Shown piece by piece: positions 16,866-24,936 of a stretch of DNA of 28,905 bases. Within the stretch, counting starts at the first letter, position 1; each line of letters opens with the position of its first letter. A program made the position numbers and the translations under genes. The DNA comes from G963674685 sp964591275 (GTDB taxonomy: Bacteria > Lernaellota > Lernaellaia > JACKCT01). The DNA lies in contig CAZQAE010000062.1 in the NCBI GenBank assembly GCA_964591275.1, positions 1-28,905 of the forward strand, written 5' to 3'. The notes beneath the pieces are model-generated. The model worked only from the letters and a program-made list of their open reading frames with translations. It was not told the DNA's origin and did no database searches.

Positions 16866-18032
16866 ATGCATTCGAGAAAATTTTTTGCGGCGGAGTCAGC
16901 CACTTGCGGGCAACCGGACAAACTTTGTGATCTGATTGTCGACACGATCCTGGACAGGGTGTTGGCAATGGACCGTTTCGCCCGCGTGGACCTGGACGCG
17001 ATGGCTGCGCCGGGAATGCTTTTTCTGGCCGGGCAGCTTTCCACCAAGGCCTACGTCGGCCTGGAGTCGATCATTCGAGAGGTTGTCAGGGATGTTGGTT
17101 ATGCCGGACCGGATGTGAATTTCAACGCCGACAGCATCGCCGTTTTGCACGTCATCGGCGAGCAAAGCCACGAAGTCGCCGCCGCCGTGGACAACAAGGG
17201 GGCCGGCAACCAATGCGTGTGCGTCGGCTACGCATCCGACGAGGGAAAACGGATCGGTGTGGATTTGGATTTCATGCCCTTGCCCCAGTGGCTGGCGCAC
17301 AAGCTGACCATGCAACTGGAAAGCGTGCGGAAAGCCGATGAGCTTCCGCTAATTTTGCCCGACGGAACGGCGCAGGTCGTAGTGCATTATGAAAATGGCT
17401 CGCCTACCAAAGTTCAGTCCGCCGGTGTTTGTGCTCATCATAAAAAATCCGCTTCCATCGATGAGATCAGGGATTATTTGATGGCGAAAGTCATTGATCC
17501 GGTGTTGAATCTGCTCCCCGATTCGATGACGCAGCATACGGAAAAGTCGGCCAATAACGCCGTAGCCTTCACCATCGGCGGACCAGCGGCCGACATTGGT
17601 CTTTCCGGGCGCAAGTCCGTCAGCGACACCTACGGTACGGCTTGCGCATTCGGTGGAAGTTCTCCTGTCGGCAAGGACCCGACCAAGACCGACCGCGCGG
17701 CGTTGTACATGGCGCGCTACCTGGCGAAAAATCTGGTGGCCGCCGGCGTAGCGGAGCGGATTGAGCTTCGCCTGATATACTCCTTCGGACGACGGGATCC
17801 CATTTCCGTGCAGGTGGAATCCTTCGGAACCGCCAATATATCCGAAGTAGATATCTCCATCGCGCTGCAAAAAATCGTGGACCTGTCAAGCCCGGGCGTG
17901 GTCGAACATCTGCGACTGCGCGAAAGCGCTTACGCCCCACTGGCCTGTGGCGGGTTTTTTGGCCGCAAGGAACTTGCCTCGCCCTGGGAGCGCCTTGATC
18001 TGGTTGATAAAATGAAAAAAGCTTTGGCATAA
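16866..18032 (+). CDS. metK: Divergent S-adenosylmethionine synthetase homologue with altered active site
   Basis: This is a 388-residue protein with full-length MetK architecture (E. coli 383-384). Matching residues by eye to the E. coli enzyme, the retained ones are Asp18 and Lys19 (PDK), Gln100, Asp243, Arg249/Lys250 (SGRK), Lys270, Lys274 and Asp276 (GKDPTKTDR). Five usually invariant positions differ: His14 is Gln16 (GQPDK instead of GHPDK), Glu42 is Asp44, Glu55 is Gln57, Asp118 is Asn115 (GAGNQ instead of GAGDQ) and Lys165 is Thr168. Canonical MetK makes SAM from methionine and ATP. Here the phosphate-binding side is mostly kept, while residues around methionine and the reacting phosphate are changed. 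It may have another substrate, low activity or a regulatory role, or belong to a divergent but active clade. Promoter and ribosome-binding site are good, and a PLP enzyme gene follows 12 bp later. Confidence 0.85.
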   Translation: MHSRKFFAAESATCGQPDKLCDLIVDTILDRVLAMDRFARVDLDAMAAPGMLFLAGQLSTKAYVGLESIIREVVRDVGYAGPDVNFNADSIAVLHVIGEQSHEVAAAVDNKGAGNQCVCVGYASDEGKRIGVDLDFMPLPQWLAHKLTMQLESVRKADELPLILPDGTAQVVVHYENGSPTKVQSAGVCAHHKKSASIDEIRDYLMAKVIDPVLNLLPDSMTQHTEKSANNAVAFTIGGPAADIGLSGRKSVSDTYGTACAFGGSSPVGKDPTKTDRAALYMARYLAKNLVAAGVAERIELRLIYSFGRRDPISVQVESFGTANISEVDISIALQKIVDLSSPGVVEHLRLRESAYAPLACGGFFGRKELASPWERLDLVDKMKKALA

Positions 18033-18044
18033 AGGAGTCGCGCA

Positions 18045-19247
18045 ATGTCTGAAAAGAAAATGGCGGAATTTGCAACCATCTGCGTGCATGGAAGCAAACA
18101 TATCGACAAACACAAAGAGGATTTTCCCATCCGCACCGTGTCCACGCCGATCTACATGTCCAGCACCTTCGGCTTTGAAAACGTGGAAGAGGGCGCGGCG
18201 ATATTTTCCGGCGAACGCAAAGGATACGTTTATACGCGGATCGGCAATCCGACCACGCGGGTGCTGGAAACGAAAATCGCCTACCTGGAAGGAACCGACG
18301 GCGCCGTGGCCTTCGCTTCGGGTATGGGAGCGATCAGCGCGCTGATTTTCAATTTCTGCCGACCGGGCGACAATTTCGTGGCTACCAGATGTCTATACGG
18401 CGGCACGCACAAATTCTTCGATGAAATGTGCAGGCGTTACGGAATTGAATATCGGCCCGTCAGCGGGCATGACTTGAAGGAACTGGATGAGGCTCTCAAT
18501 GAAAAAACAAAGGTCGTTTTCATGGAGACGCCGGCCAATCCGACGCTGGGGATCATCGACATCGAGGCCTTCGCCGATATAGCGCATAAAAAAGGCGTCC
18601 CGCTGGCGGTGGACAACACCTTCGCCACGCCATACCTGCAAAATCCTGTCAAGCTGGGAGCGGATGTGGTCATGCACTCGGCCACAAAATACATCGGCGG
18701 CCACGGCGACACGGTGTCGGGACTGCTGGCTGGTTCATCCGAATTGATGGAAACGATCAATGGAGAGTACCTTCGCGACCTGGGCGCCTGCATCAGCCCA
18801 TTCAACGCGTGGCTGCTTCTGCGCGGATTGAAAACACTGCCCGTGCGCATGGACCGCCACTGCGAAAACGCCATGGAGGTCGTGCAATACCTGAGCTACC
18901 ACCCGAAAATCGAGCGCGTGTATTATCCCGGTCTGCGCAACCATCCCGGCCATGAGATCGCCAAAAAGCAGATGCGCAACTTCGGCGGAATGCTCGCTTT
19001 CGACGTGGTCGGCGGATGCGAAGCGGGCACCGTCGTCTGCAACGGCGTACGCATGTGCACGCTGGCTGTCAGCCTGGGCGATGTGGACACTCTTATCCAG
19101 CATCCCGCCAGCATGACGCACTCCACGTATTCGCCGGAGCAGCTTGCAGCCGCGGAAATCAACCCCGGCCTCGTGCGCATATCCGTCGGCCTGGAAGATC
19201 CCCGCGACATCATCGAGGATTTACGGCAGGCCCTGGCGCTGGTGTGA
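18045..19247 (+). CDS. PLP-dependent Cys/Met-metabolism enzyme (methionine gamma-lyase / cystathionine gamma-lyase type)
   Basis: This is a 400-residue fold-type I PLP enzyme. Motifs: YTRIGNPT (63-70, phosphate contact from the neighbouring subunit), ASGMGAI (91-97), LYGGT (117-121), VDNTFATPYLQ (189-199, Asp190 to the pyridine nitrogen), Lys215 in HSATKYIGGHGD (Schiff base) and SLGDVDTLIQHPASMTHSTY near the C-terminus, which is very like methionine gamma-lyase. The position of the catalytic cysteine of Pseudomonas methionine gamma-lyase (LYGC) is Gly120 here, as in O-acetylhomoserine sulfhydrylases and cystathionine lyases, so the exact reaction is open. AAGGAG lies 7 nt before the ATG. It is in one operon with the SAM-synthetase-like gene, which points to methionine or homocysteine metabolism. 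Confidence 0.88.
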   Translation: MSEKKMAEFATICVHGSKHIDKHKEDFPIRTVSTPIYMSSTFGFENVEEGAAIFSGERKGYVYTRIGNPTTRVLETKIAYLEGTDGAVAFASGMGAISALIFNFCRPGDNFVATRCLYGGTHKFFDEMCRRYGIEYRPVSGHDLKELDEALNEKTKVVFMETPANPTLGIIDIEAFADIAHKKGVPLAVDNTFATPYLQNPVKLGADVVMHSATKYIGGHGDTVSGLLAGSSELMETINGEYLRDLGACISPFNAWLLLRGLKTLPVRMDRHCENAMEVVQYLSYHPKIERVYYPGLRNHPGHEIAKKQMRNFGGMLAFDVVGGCEAGTVVCNGVRMCTLAVSLGDVDTLIQHPASMTHSTYSPEQLAAAEINPGLVRISVGLEDPRDIIEDLRQALALV

Positions 19248-19249
19248 GC

Positions 19250-19305
19250 GAGGTATGAAGTATGAGGTATGAAGTAAGAAGTATGAGGTAGGAAGTTGGA
19301 GGGTA
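19250..19305. repeat. Tandem heptamer array, GARGTAT type
   Basis: Eight 7-bp units (GAGGTAT, GAAGTAT, GAGGTAT, GAAGTAA, GAAGTAT, GAGGTAG, GAAGTTG, GAGGGTA) begin 3 bp after the stop codon of the PLP enzyme. The unit is the same as in the left arm of the composite element, but the 37-nt core and the ATTCCGY arm are absent. Confidence 0.85.
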
Positions 19306-19308
19306 GGA

Positions 19309-19467
19309 GCGGTTTTTAACCGCGATCAGCCCCGTAAGGGGCGCAGGTTCGTAGCCCAGGGTGAAACCCTGGGAAAAGGATCAATGAGAATTCAGACGAA
19401 GCCCGCAACGCAGGGCGACACAAGATCAGCCCCGTGCGCCTGCCCTGAGCGAAGTCGAGGGGCAGGC
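19309..19467. repeat. Cluster of four hairpins between convergent genes
   Basis: GCGGTT-TTT-AACCGC (19309-19323); GCCCC-GTAA-GGGGC (19329-19342); CCCAGGGT-GAA-ACCCTGGG (19355-19373, with one unpaired base next to the loop); and GCCTGCCC-14 nt-GGGCAGGC (19438-19467, loop containing TGAGCGAAGTCGAG). Such GC-rich palindromes occur as dispersed repeats in many metagenomic genomes. They lie between convergent genes and could end transcription from both sides. Confidence 0.65.
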
Positions 19468-19498
19468 ACGTTGGATGTGTTCAAACAATACTCAACAA

Positions 19499-20701
19499 CT
19501 AAGTTGCATCTTTCTTGACGCACCCGATTTCCGGTCCGATGTGCAAGGAACCTTCGTCGTCAAAGGGGTACTGCCTTTCCGCCAGCCTATCCTCTACAGA
19601 CAGGGCGGCTTCGCTACGAAGGGCTTTTATGAAGTTCGTGCGCCTTGTCCTGACAGCCTGCGCTCTTTGGAACAGCTTGCTATAATTCGGCCACATAACA
19701 AGAGCGGTAAAGGAGCGATATCCTCCTTCATTGAATTCAACCCAAGGCGGATCTTCGGAGATTTCCCCGGAATCCACCATCGCCAAAGTATTGCGCACCA
19801 GTGCGAGATAGAAATTTCGCTCTCGATGCAATAAAAATTTTGAATATGCCTTTACTATCAAGGAACGCAACGGTTTGGGGATGTTGATATCCGTCATCTG
19901 CTGTACAACATCCGGGTCCGGTTTATTTTTAAATTGTTCGAGGTTATTAGAAACCCACACAGTCTCCATTTTGATGGCGGCTATGAATGCTTCCGTGATA
20001 TTCGGTTGGTCTTGAAATGAATCGGCCATTTGCGAAAGTTCTTCCTCATTCAAGTGTGGAATAATTGCCGCCATGCCCTGATACATTATTGATTCTATGG
20101 CTACACCCATCATCATATGGATTAAAATGGGCGTTTCGTACATAGTCGCCACAACATTTTTCACTCGATTGACCTTGACCATCGCCTCAATGGATTTATC
20201 GGATTTCGCATCGAGATAAGCGCTGGCAATCTCCCAATAAGCCCACTGTCGAATTTGCAGGAAGTTCATAATCTCAGCATCAAAAGAGAATTCCTGCTTC
20301 CATACGAATCCGTCGTCGACGATGCCGGCGACTGCGCCGCTGAGCTTGGAAAACTCGATGAGGAATGGCTCCGTTTCAAGGCCAAATCCTTCATGCAGAG
20401 CCGGACATTTGTCGAATTGAGGCGTTCGATCCTCTACAGCCTTTAATCGTTCCTTCCATTGTAAGCCCAACTTTTCGAAGGCCTCCCGGTCAGCCGCCGG
20501 GCGATTTTCGATCTCCGATGCGATTTCGTTATAGCTCGCCATCATCGCTTCGGCTTCGGCTTCGGTTATCGGCGCCGCTCTGACGAAGGGATAGATTTTG
20601 TATCCGCTCCAGGCTGCGGCAGCGGCAAGCGCGACCAGAAGGACAATTATGATGGTCCGCCATCTGCTCGATTTCGATGATTTTTGCTTTCCATCCATCA
20701 T
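19499..20701 (-). CDS. Single-pass membrane-anchored exported protein, function unknown
   Basis: From ATG 20701 (GGAGG 7 nt upstream; an ATG at 20719 overlaps this site) the protein has 400 residues. A short basic cytoplasmic segment (KQKSSKSSRWR) precedes one transmembrane helix (about 16-36, IIIVLLVALAAAAAW). The rest, about 360 residues, is mainly alpha-helical and predicted to lie outside the membrane. It has a Met-rich hydrophobic helix (ILIHMMMGVAIESIMYQGMA) but no motif that I recognise. Possible N-in anchoring and many amphipathic helices would suit a scaffold or envelope-associated protein; that is inference. It is transcribed away from the lipoprotein at 20999. Confidence 0.7.
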   Translation of the reverse strand: MMDGKQKSSKSSRWRTIIIVLLVALAAAAAWSGYKIYPFVRAAPITEAEAEAMMASYNEIASEIENRPAADREAFEKLGLQWKERLKAVEDRTPQFDKCPALHEGFGLETEPFLIEFSKLSGAVAGIVDDGFVWKQEFSFDAEIMNFLQIRQWAYWEIASAYLDAKSDKSIEAMVKVNRVKNVVATMYETPILIHMMMGVAIESIMYQGMAAIIPHLNEEELSQMADSFQDQPNITEAFIAAIKMETVWVSNNLEQFKNKPDPDVVQQMTDINIPKPLRSLIVKAYSKFLLHRERNFYLALVRNTLAMVDSGEISEDPPWVEFNEGGYRSFTALVMWPNYSKLFQRAQAVRTRRTNFIKALRSEAALSVEDRLAERQYPFDDEGSLHIGPEIGCVKKDAT

Positions 20702-20907
20702 TTTTTGGCCTCCTCGCATATTGGTTTAACGTGAAGTGGAAACGTGCTGTAATTTTCCGGCCAAAGTCCAGTTCCTTGCACTGAAAATTTTAATTTTATT
20801 CGACAGCATTTTGCTAGCACATTCCGTTGCGCGTGTAAAAGAGTTTTCTCCGGATTGCCTTGAAGGGTTCGCACAAAACAACAAGGTCGTTTTTTTGATT
20901 CTAAGGA

Positions 20908-20936
20908 TTGATAAGGATTCATTTATCGCGGATAAT
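20908..20936 (+). promoter_or_regulatory. Candidate promoter for the lipoprotein at 20999
   Basis: TTGATA (20908-20913), 17-bp spacer, GATAAT (20931-20936), about 62 bp upstream of the start codon. Together with 20702-20998 this is the only element I could support in the divergent intergenic region. Confidence 0.45.
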
Positions 20937-20998
20937 CCCCCCTTAGGTATTCGAGTTTCATTACATAGCAAACACACTCTGTCATCGCGAGGTCCATT

Positions 20999-22882
20999 TT
21001 GAAAAAGCTATCTGTCGCCCTTTCTGTTTGCCTGCTGGTTTTCGCGGGCCTCATTGCGTCGGGATGTAAAGAGAAAGAGGCGCCGAAAAATCCCAAGGTC
21101 ATCATCGCGAAACCGAGCACGTTCAATCTGAAACCCGACGACAAAAGCAATGTGCTGGCCATTGCCAGGGCGCATTTGACAGGAAAGCCCATTCCACAGG
21201 CGACGCAGAATGTTGAAGCCCTGTGCGGACGTGAAGTATGGATATCCGTGTTCAGGCCCGGCGTGCAGGGCACCGAGGAAATGGGGCTGGGTGAATGCGT
21301 GTTGGATGGTCTGAAAGACGCCGCAGCCCGACTCAAAGTTGAGACTGATTTCAGAACCTGTTTCGAAGGCAAGCTGGACGGTGCGAAAATCAAGGTCTCC
21401 ATTTTGAAAAAAAAGAAGACTGTAAAAAAGGGCGCTTCTCTACGCAAGCTCTCCAGACGACTGGAGCCCGGCCTCTGGGGACCGATGCTTATCAACGACG
21501 CGCGCATGTCCATCAATCCCGACACCATTGTTACGCACGGCTGGGGCATTGATCGCACTACCGAAAGTGAGAAAAAAATGCGCGTGCGCGGAAAGAAGAT
21601 GGCCAAGTTGCAGCTTAAACATTTTATGGAAAAAGCCGGACTTGAAAAAGAAGATTGGACGGGAATGGATTTTTACCGATTTTCCGTTTACAGCTTTGTG
21701 GACGGCAAGGCCGGCGGCGGCGGTGAGGCGATTAGCCTTTATCGGGCCAATCATCTCCTTCCGAAAACAATGACGGAAAACCAAGCGCTCAAAGGCGCCG
21801 AGGCCGCTGGCGATCACGTGCTTCGCCATCTGGATTCGGAAACGGGCAAATTCGGATACATCTACTATCCGGACACAGACGAGATGTCCAAAGATTATAA
21901 TATCGTGCGTCATGCCGGGACGGTTTGGGGCCTTTTCAAACTGTATAACGAGACCGGTGAAAAGCGATTTCTGGACGGCGGACTTATCGGTTTTGAATAT
22001 CTGGAAAAGAGCTTCAAGACACCCGAAGACAACGAGAATCTCATCATCATCGATTACGTTGGTCGGGCTTATCTGGGCTCAATGGCGTTGGCGGCGCTGG
22101 CGACGGTCGAAATGCCCGCCGAGCACATGTCCGACGAGCGCAAGGCAGCGCAGGAGAAACTTGGCGACTGCCTATTGGCATTTATTGCCGGCGACGGCCG
22201 TATCTACATGACATACAAACAGCTTCAGGCCGGGCGCGTTCCCGAAAAGCAGCCGATGTACTTTCCCGGCGAAGCGGCGCTGGCCCTCATCAATCTCTAC
22301 GAAAAAACCGAAGATGAGAAATGGCTGAAAGGCGCCGTGAAAATTGCCGAATTTCAGATCGGCGAATTTGAGCGGACCGAAAAACCGGACAACTGGATGA
22401 TCCAGGTCATGAGCCGCCTGTACCGCATCAACAAAGATGATCGCTATCGGGACATCGGTTTCAAAATGGCCGACTACAATGTTAAGCATCAATTTCATCC
22501 GGCTCGAAAGAAAAACACATTTCAGGACTATCACGGAGGCTTCGACAATTCCAAGCCGCCCAGAACCACGCCTTGCGGCAGCCGGACCGAGGCGATGGAC
22601 GAAGCCTATCAACTCGCCGTGGCCGCGGGCGACGAAGCAGCCATGAAGAGATATGGCGACGCCATTGTGTGGGGTTCATGGTTCATGCTGAGCAATCAGT
22701 TCCGCAATGAAAACACGTATTATCTGCGAAATCCCGAATACGCCATGGGCGGCGTCCGCGGCGGTCTCATCGCAAATGACATACGCATTGATTACGACCA
22801 GCACGTGGCCATGGCCCTGCTGGGCGCGCGGGCCGTGTGGCGCGACAGGCCGGATATGGACACCGCCGCGCTTTTTCGCTAA
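20999..22882 (+). CDS. Lipoprotein with alpha-toroid (six-hairpin/terpene-cyclase-like) domain
   Basis: This 627-residue lipoprotein starts at TTG 20999 (GCGAGG about 6 nt upstream), with signal peptide and lipobox LIASGC (Cys23) followed by KEKE. A first domain, about 40-200, includes FRPGVQGTEEMGLGECVLDG and may be distantly AMMECR1-like, but this is weak. A second domain, about 265-620, has repeated helical hairpins with the signatures ETGKFGYIYYPD, YNIVRHAGTVWGLFKLYNET, MYFPGEAALALINLYEKT and MIQVMSRLYRIN, as in alpha/alpha-toroid proteins (squalene-cyclase-like or six-hairpin glycosidase-like). The spacing of the 'RHAGT' and 'PGEAALAL' repeats supports a barrel of helical pairs. The activity is unknown; binding or processing of a polysaccharide or lipid in the envelope would suit the fold. 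Confidence 0.7.
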   Translation: MKKLSVALSVCLLVFAGLIASGCKEKEAPKNPKVIIAKPSTFNLKPDDKSNVLAIARAHLTGKPIPQATQNVEALCGREVWISVFRPGVQGTEEMGLGECVLDGLKDAAARLKVETDFRTCFEGKLDGAKIKVSILKKKKTVKKGASLRKLSRRLEPGLWGPMLINDARMSINPDTIVTHGWGIDRTTESEKKMRVRGKKMAKLQLKHFMEKAGLEKEDWTGMDFYRFSVYSFVDGKAGGGGEAISLYRANHLLPKTMTENQALKGAEAAGDHVLRHLDSETGKFGYIYYPDTDEMSKDYNIVRHAGTVWGLFKLYNETGEKRFLDGGLIGFEYLEKSFKTPEDNENLIIIDYVGRAYLGSMALAALATVEMPAEHMSDERKAAQEKLGDCLLAFIAGDGRIYMTYKQLQAGRVPEKQPMYFPGEAALALINLYEKTEDEKWLKGAVKIAEFQIGEFERTEKPDNWMIQVMSRLYRINKDDRYRDIGFKMADYNVKHQFHPARKKNTFQDYHGGFDNSKPPRTTPCGSRTEAMDEAYQLAVAAGDEAAMKRYGDAIVWGSWFMLSNQFRNENTYYLRNPEYAMGGVRGGLIANDIRIDYDQHVAMALLGARAVWRDRPDMDTAALFR

Positions 22883-22987
22883 CGCCAAAAAGTAAGGAAG
22901 TCCCATCAGCCAATCAAAAGGGCAATGCGGCCTCTTCGATGGTTCGTTGAAGCCGGGTGAGTTTTAATGTGATGGCGGCTATGAAAA

Positions 22988-23005
22988 CAGCCCATTTGCC
23001 GGGCT
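22988..23005 (+). other. Small hairpin downstream of the toroid lipoprotein
   Basis: AGCCC-atttgcc-GGGCT within 22988-23005 or so. No T-run follows. It may be the 3' end of the lipoprotein mRNA. The boundaries are approximate. Confidence 0.25.
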
Positions 23006-23034
23006 GCAATGAGACCTCAGTATCCTTGTTCAAA

Positions 23035-23056
23035 CTTCTAACTTCTAGCTTCTGAT
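23035..23056 (-). repeat. Short heptamer array (GAAGYTA type)
   Basis: Read on the minus strand: GAAGCTA, GAAGTTA, GAAGTTT in tandem, directly next to the stop of the FHA gene. The unit is related to the GARGTAT heptamers at 19250-19305, in inverted orientation. Confidence 0.5.
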
Positions 23057-23057
23057 A

Positions 23058-24713
23058 TTACGGCAGGCGCACCTGGAAGAAGATGTCGCCGAATTTCAGC
23101 TTGTCCATGTGATTAAGACGGCTTTTGCGAACCTTTTTCCCGTTGACGAAGGTGCCGTTCTTGCTGCGTAAATCCTTCACAACGTAGTGGCCGCGCTCAA
23201 GTTTGATGCGGGCGTGTTTTTTGTCCACGGAAGGGTGTGGAATATGGATGTCCACGTCGCCCATGCCCGCGGAGCCAACGATCATGATATCGTGAGCCAG
23301 CTCGAAAACCTGCTGCTTGCCGCTGGGATCCTGCATCACAATGGAGGAACTCAGCACGACGCTTGAGTCGGCGGCGTCAGAAAAAAATTGCTTTTCCTGT
23401 TCGCTTGTATCGTCGGGTTCGACGGCTTCGCTTTCCGTTTCCATGTCCCCGAAAAATTCCTTGTCTTCATCGGACAAGGGCGCGATGGCATCCTCAATGG
23501 CTTCGTTCACGGCTGCGGACGCTGCGTCCGACGCCGCTTCGAGGAGGCCCTCTTCATCTTCGATCAGTTCCTCGGAAATGATCTCCTCGTCAATCTCGCC
23601 GGTTTCCACTTCCGTTTCCATCGGCGTTTCAATGATTTCCTCTTCCACGGTCATGTCGCCTTCGTCGTCCGCATCCTCGGTTTCAGGCTCAACGTAAACA
23701 GGTGCCTTAATGGTCTCCGCCATGGGGTCCGGTCCGTCGGCTGGCGCAGGTTCCGAAATTTCCTCCACCTCGTCTTCGATGATTTCTTCCGGCTCGAAAA
23801 CATCATCGGGCTCGTAAAGTTCCTCTTCTTCCACCGCATCGTATGGTTTCGTTTCAATGAGATTTGGATCGAATCGCGACTCCGGGGGCGCTGGAGCTTC
23901 TTCCGGCACTTCTTCCGCAACGTCGGTCAGTGGATCGTATAACTCCTCGTCGTCATCTTCGGCTTCCAGTGCCTCTGACGCAGCGGGAGACTCATAGGCG
24001 TCCTCAACCTCTTCGGGCATCTCAACGTCCGACGCCTGCTCATCAATCGGGCTGACCCCATCAACAATGGAGCCCATGGAGGCTTCGCCAAAACTCCCCG
24101 TATCCTGGAAGTCGGCCTGCGCTTCTCCGCCGAGTTCCGCGCACCGATTCGCAAGCTTTGCCATTTTTCTATCGATCTGGCGCAGTTCGACCTTCATTTC
24201 TTCGAGCTGCTCGCGCGCGGGGACGACGGCGGCCTCAAATTCCTCCGGGGTTTCAAATTCTTCCATCTCGTTGCGAAATTCCATCTCTTCGATGGTATCG
24301 GATGGCTCGACCATCTGATTTTGGACCTGCTCCTTTTTTTCGCGGAGCCACGCGAGGTTCTTTTCTATGTCAGCAAGCTCTTCGGCCTCGCGACGTTTGC
24401 GTTCTTCCAGTTTACGACGCTCTTGCTCCAGCTTTTCGGCGACGCGGGCTTTTTCCAGTTTTTCACTGATACCGGCAATCTGATGATCGAAACCGGCGAC
24501 CTGTTCTTTGAGTTCATTGCGCTTTTCGAAATAGCCGGCCACGACCTTTTCAAAAATCTTGGGTTTGACCCTGTCTCGCCGTGTTTCGGCCTTTTGAATT
24601 TTCGTTTCAACGATTTCAAGCTCGCCTGCGACCATGTCCCGATCCAATTCGACATCTTTCAGGCGACTGCCAAGCTCAATTCTGTTTTTAGTCAATTCGC
24701 TTTGTGCGCTCAT
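23058..24713 (-). CDS. Coiled-coil, acidic-linker, FHA-domain protein
   Basis: This is a 551-residue cytoplasmic protein in three parts. The first, about 1-200, is a charged coiled coil (for example KLEQERRKLEERKRREAEEL). The middle, about 200-450, is Glu/Asp-rich and low in complexity. The C-terminal FHA domain (about 460-551) contains DVDIHIPHPSVDKKHARI and DLRSKNGTFVNG. FHA domains bind phosphothreonine, usually through the Arg of the 'GR' motif and the Ser of 'SxxH'. Here these are Ser481 (VGS) and Asp497 (VDKKH), while Asn519 is kept. Binding to phosphopeptides may therefore be weakened or changed. The start has AAGGGACGG upstream of the ATG. It is divergent from the Asp-tailed lipoprotein operon. 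Role unknown; similar layouts occur in scaffolds controlled by Ser/Thr kinases. Confidence 0.85.
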   Translation of the reverse strand: MSAQSELTKNRIELGSRLKDVELDRDMVAGELEIVETKIQKAETRRDRVKPKIFEKVVAGYFEKRNELKEQVAGFDHQIAGISEKLEKARVAEKLEQERRKLEERKRREAEELADIEKNLAWLREKKEQVQNQMVEPSDTIEEMEFRNEMEEFETPEEFEAAVVPAREQLEEMKVELRQIDRKMAKLANRCAELGGEAQADFQDTGSFGEASMGSIVDGVSPIDEQASDVEMPEEVEDAYESPAASEALEAEDDDEELYDPLTDVAEEVPEEAPAPPESRFDPNLIETKPYDAVEEEELYEPDDVFEPEEIIEDEVEEISEPAPADGPDPMAETIKAPVYVEPETEDADDEGDMTVEEEIIETPMETEVETGEIDEEIISEELIEDEEGLLEAASDAASAAVNEAIEDAIAPLSDEDKEFFGDMETESEAVEPDDTSEQEKQFFSDAADSSVVLSSSIVMQDPSGKQQVFELAHDIMIVGSAGMGDVDIHIPHPSVDKKHARIKLERGHYVVKDLRSKNGTFVNGKKVRKSRLNHMDKLKFGDIFFQVRLP

Positions 24714-24936
24714 GTCGATCCGTCCCTTGAAAATGGTAGTGCTGAAAAGCGGCTTAAAACCTTATGAAGGCGCCGATCTATTGCCAATAAAAAATGAACC
24801 CCTCCAATCGATTCACCGTACTTTTTCACCTGCGCGCCGTCAATAGAGGAACTGGGGTGAATTTTTACTTTTGTACTGCCTTGACGCTTGCCGTCATCGC
24901 TGGCAAACTTGCGCGAATTTAGCCTTGGAGGCGAAT

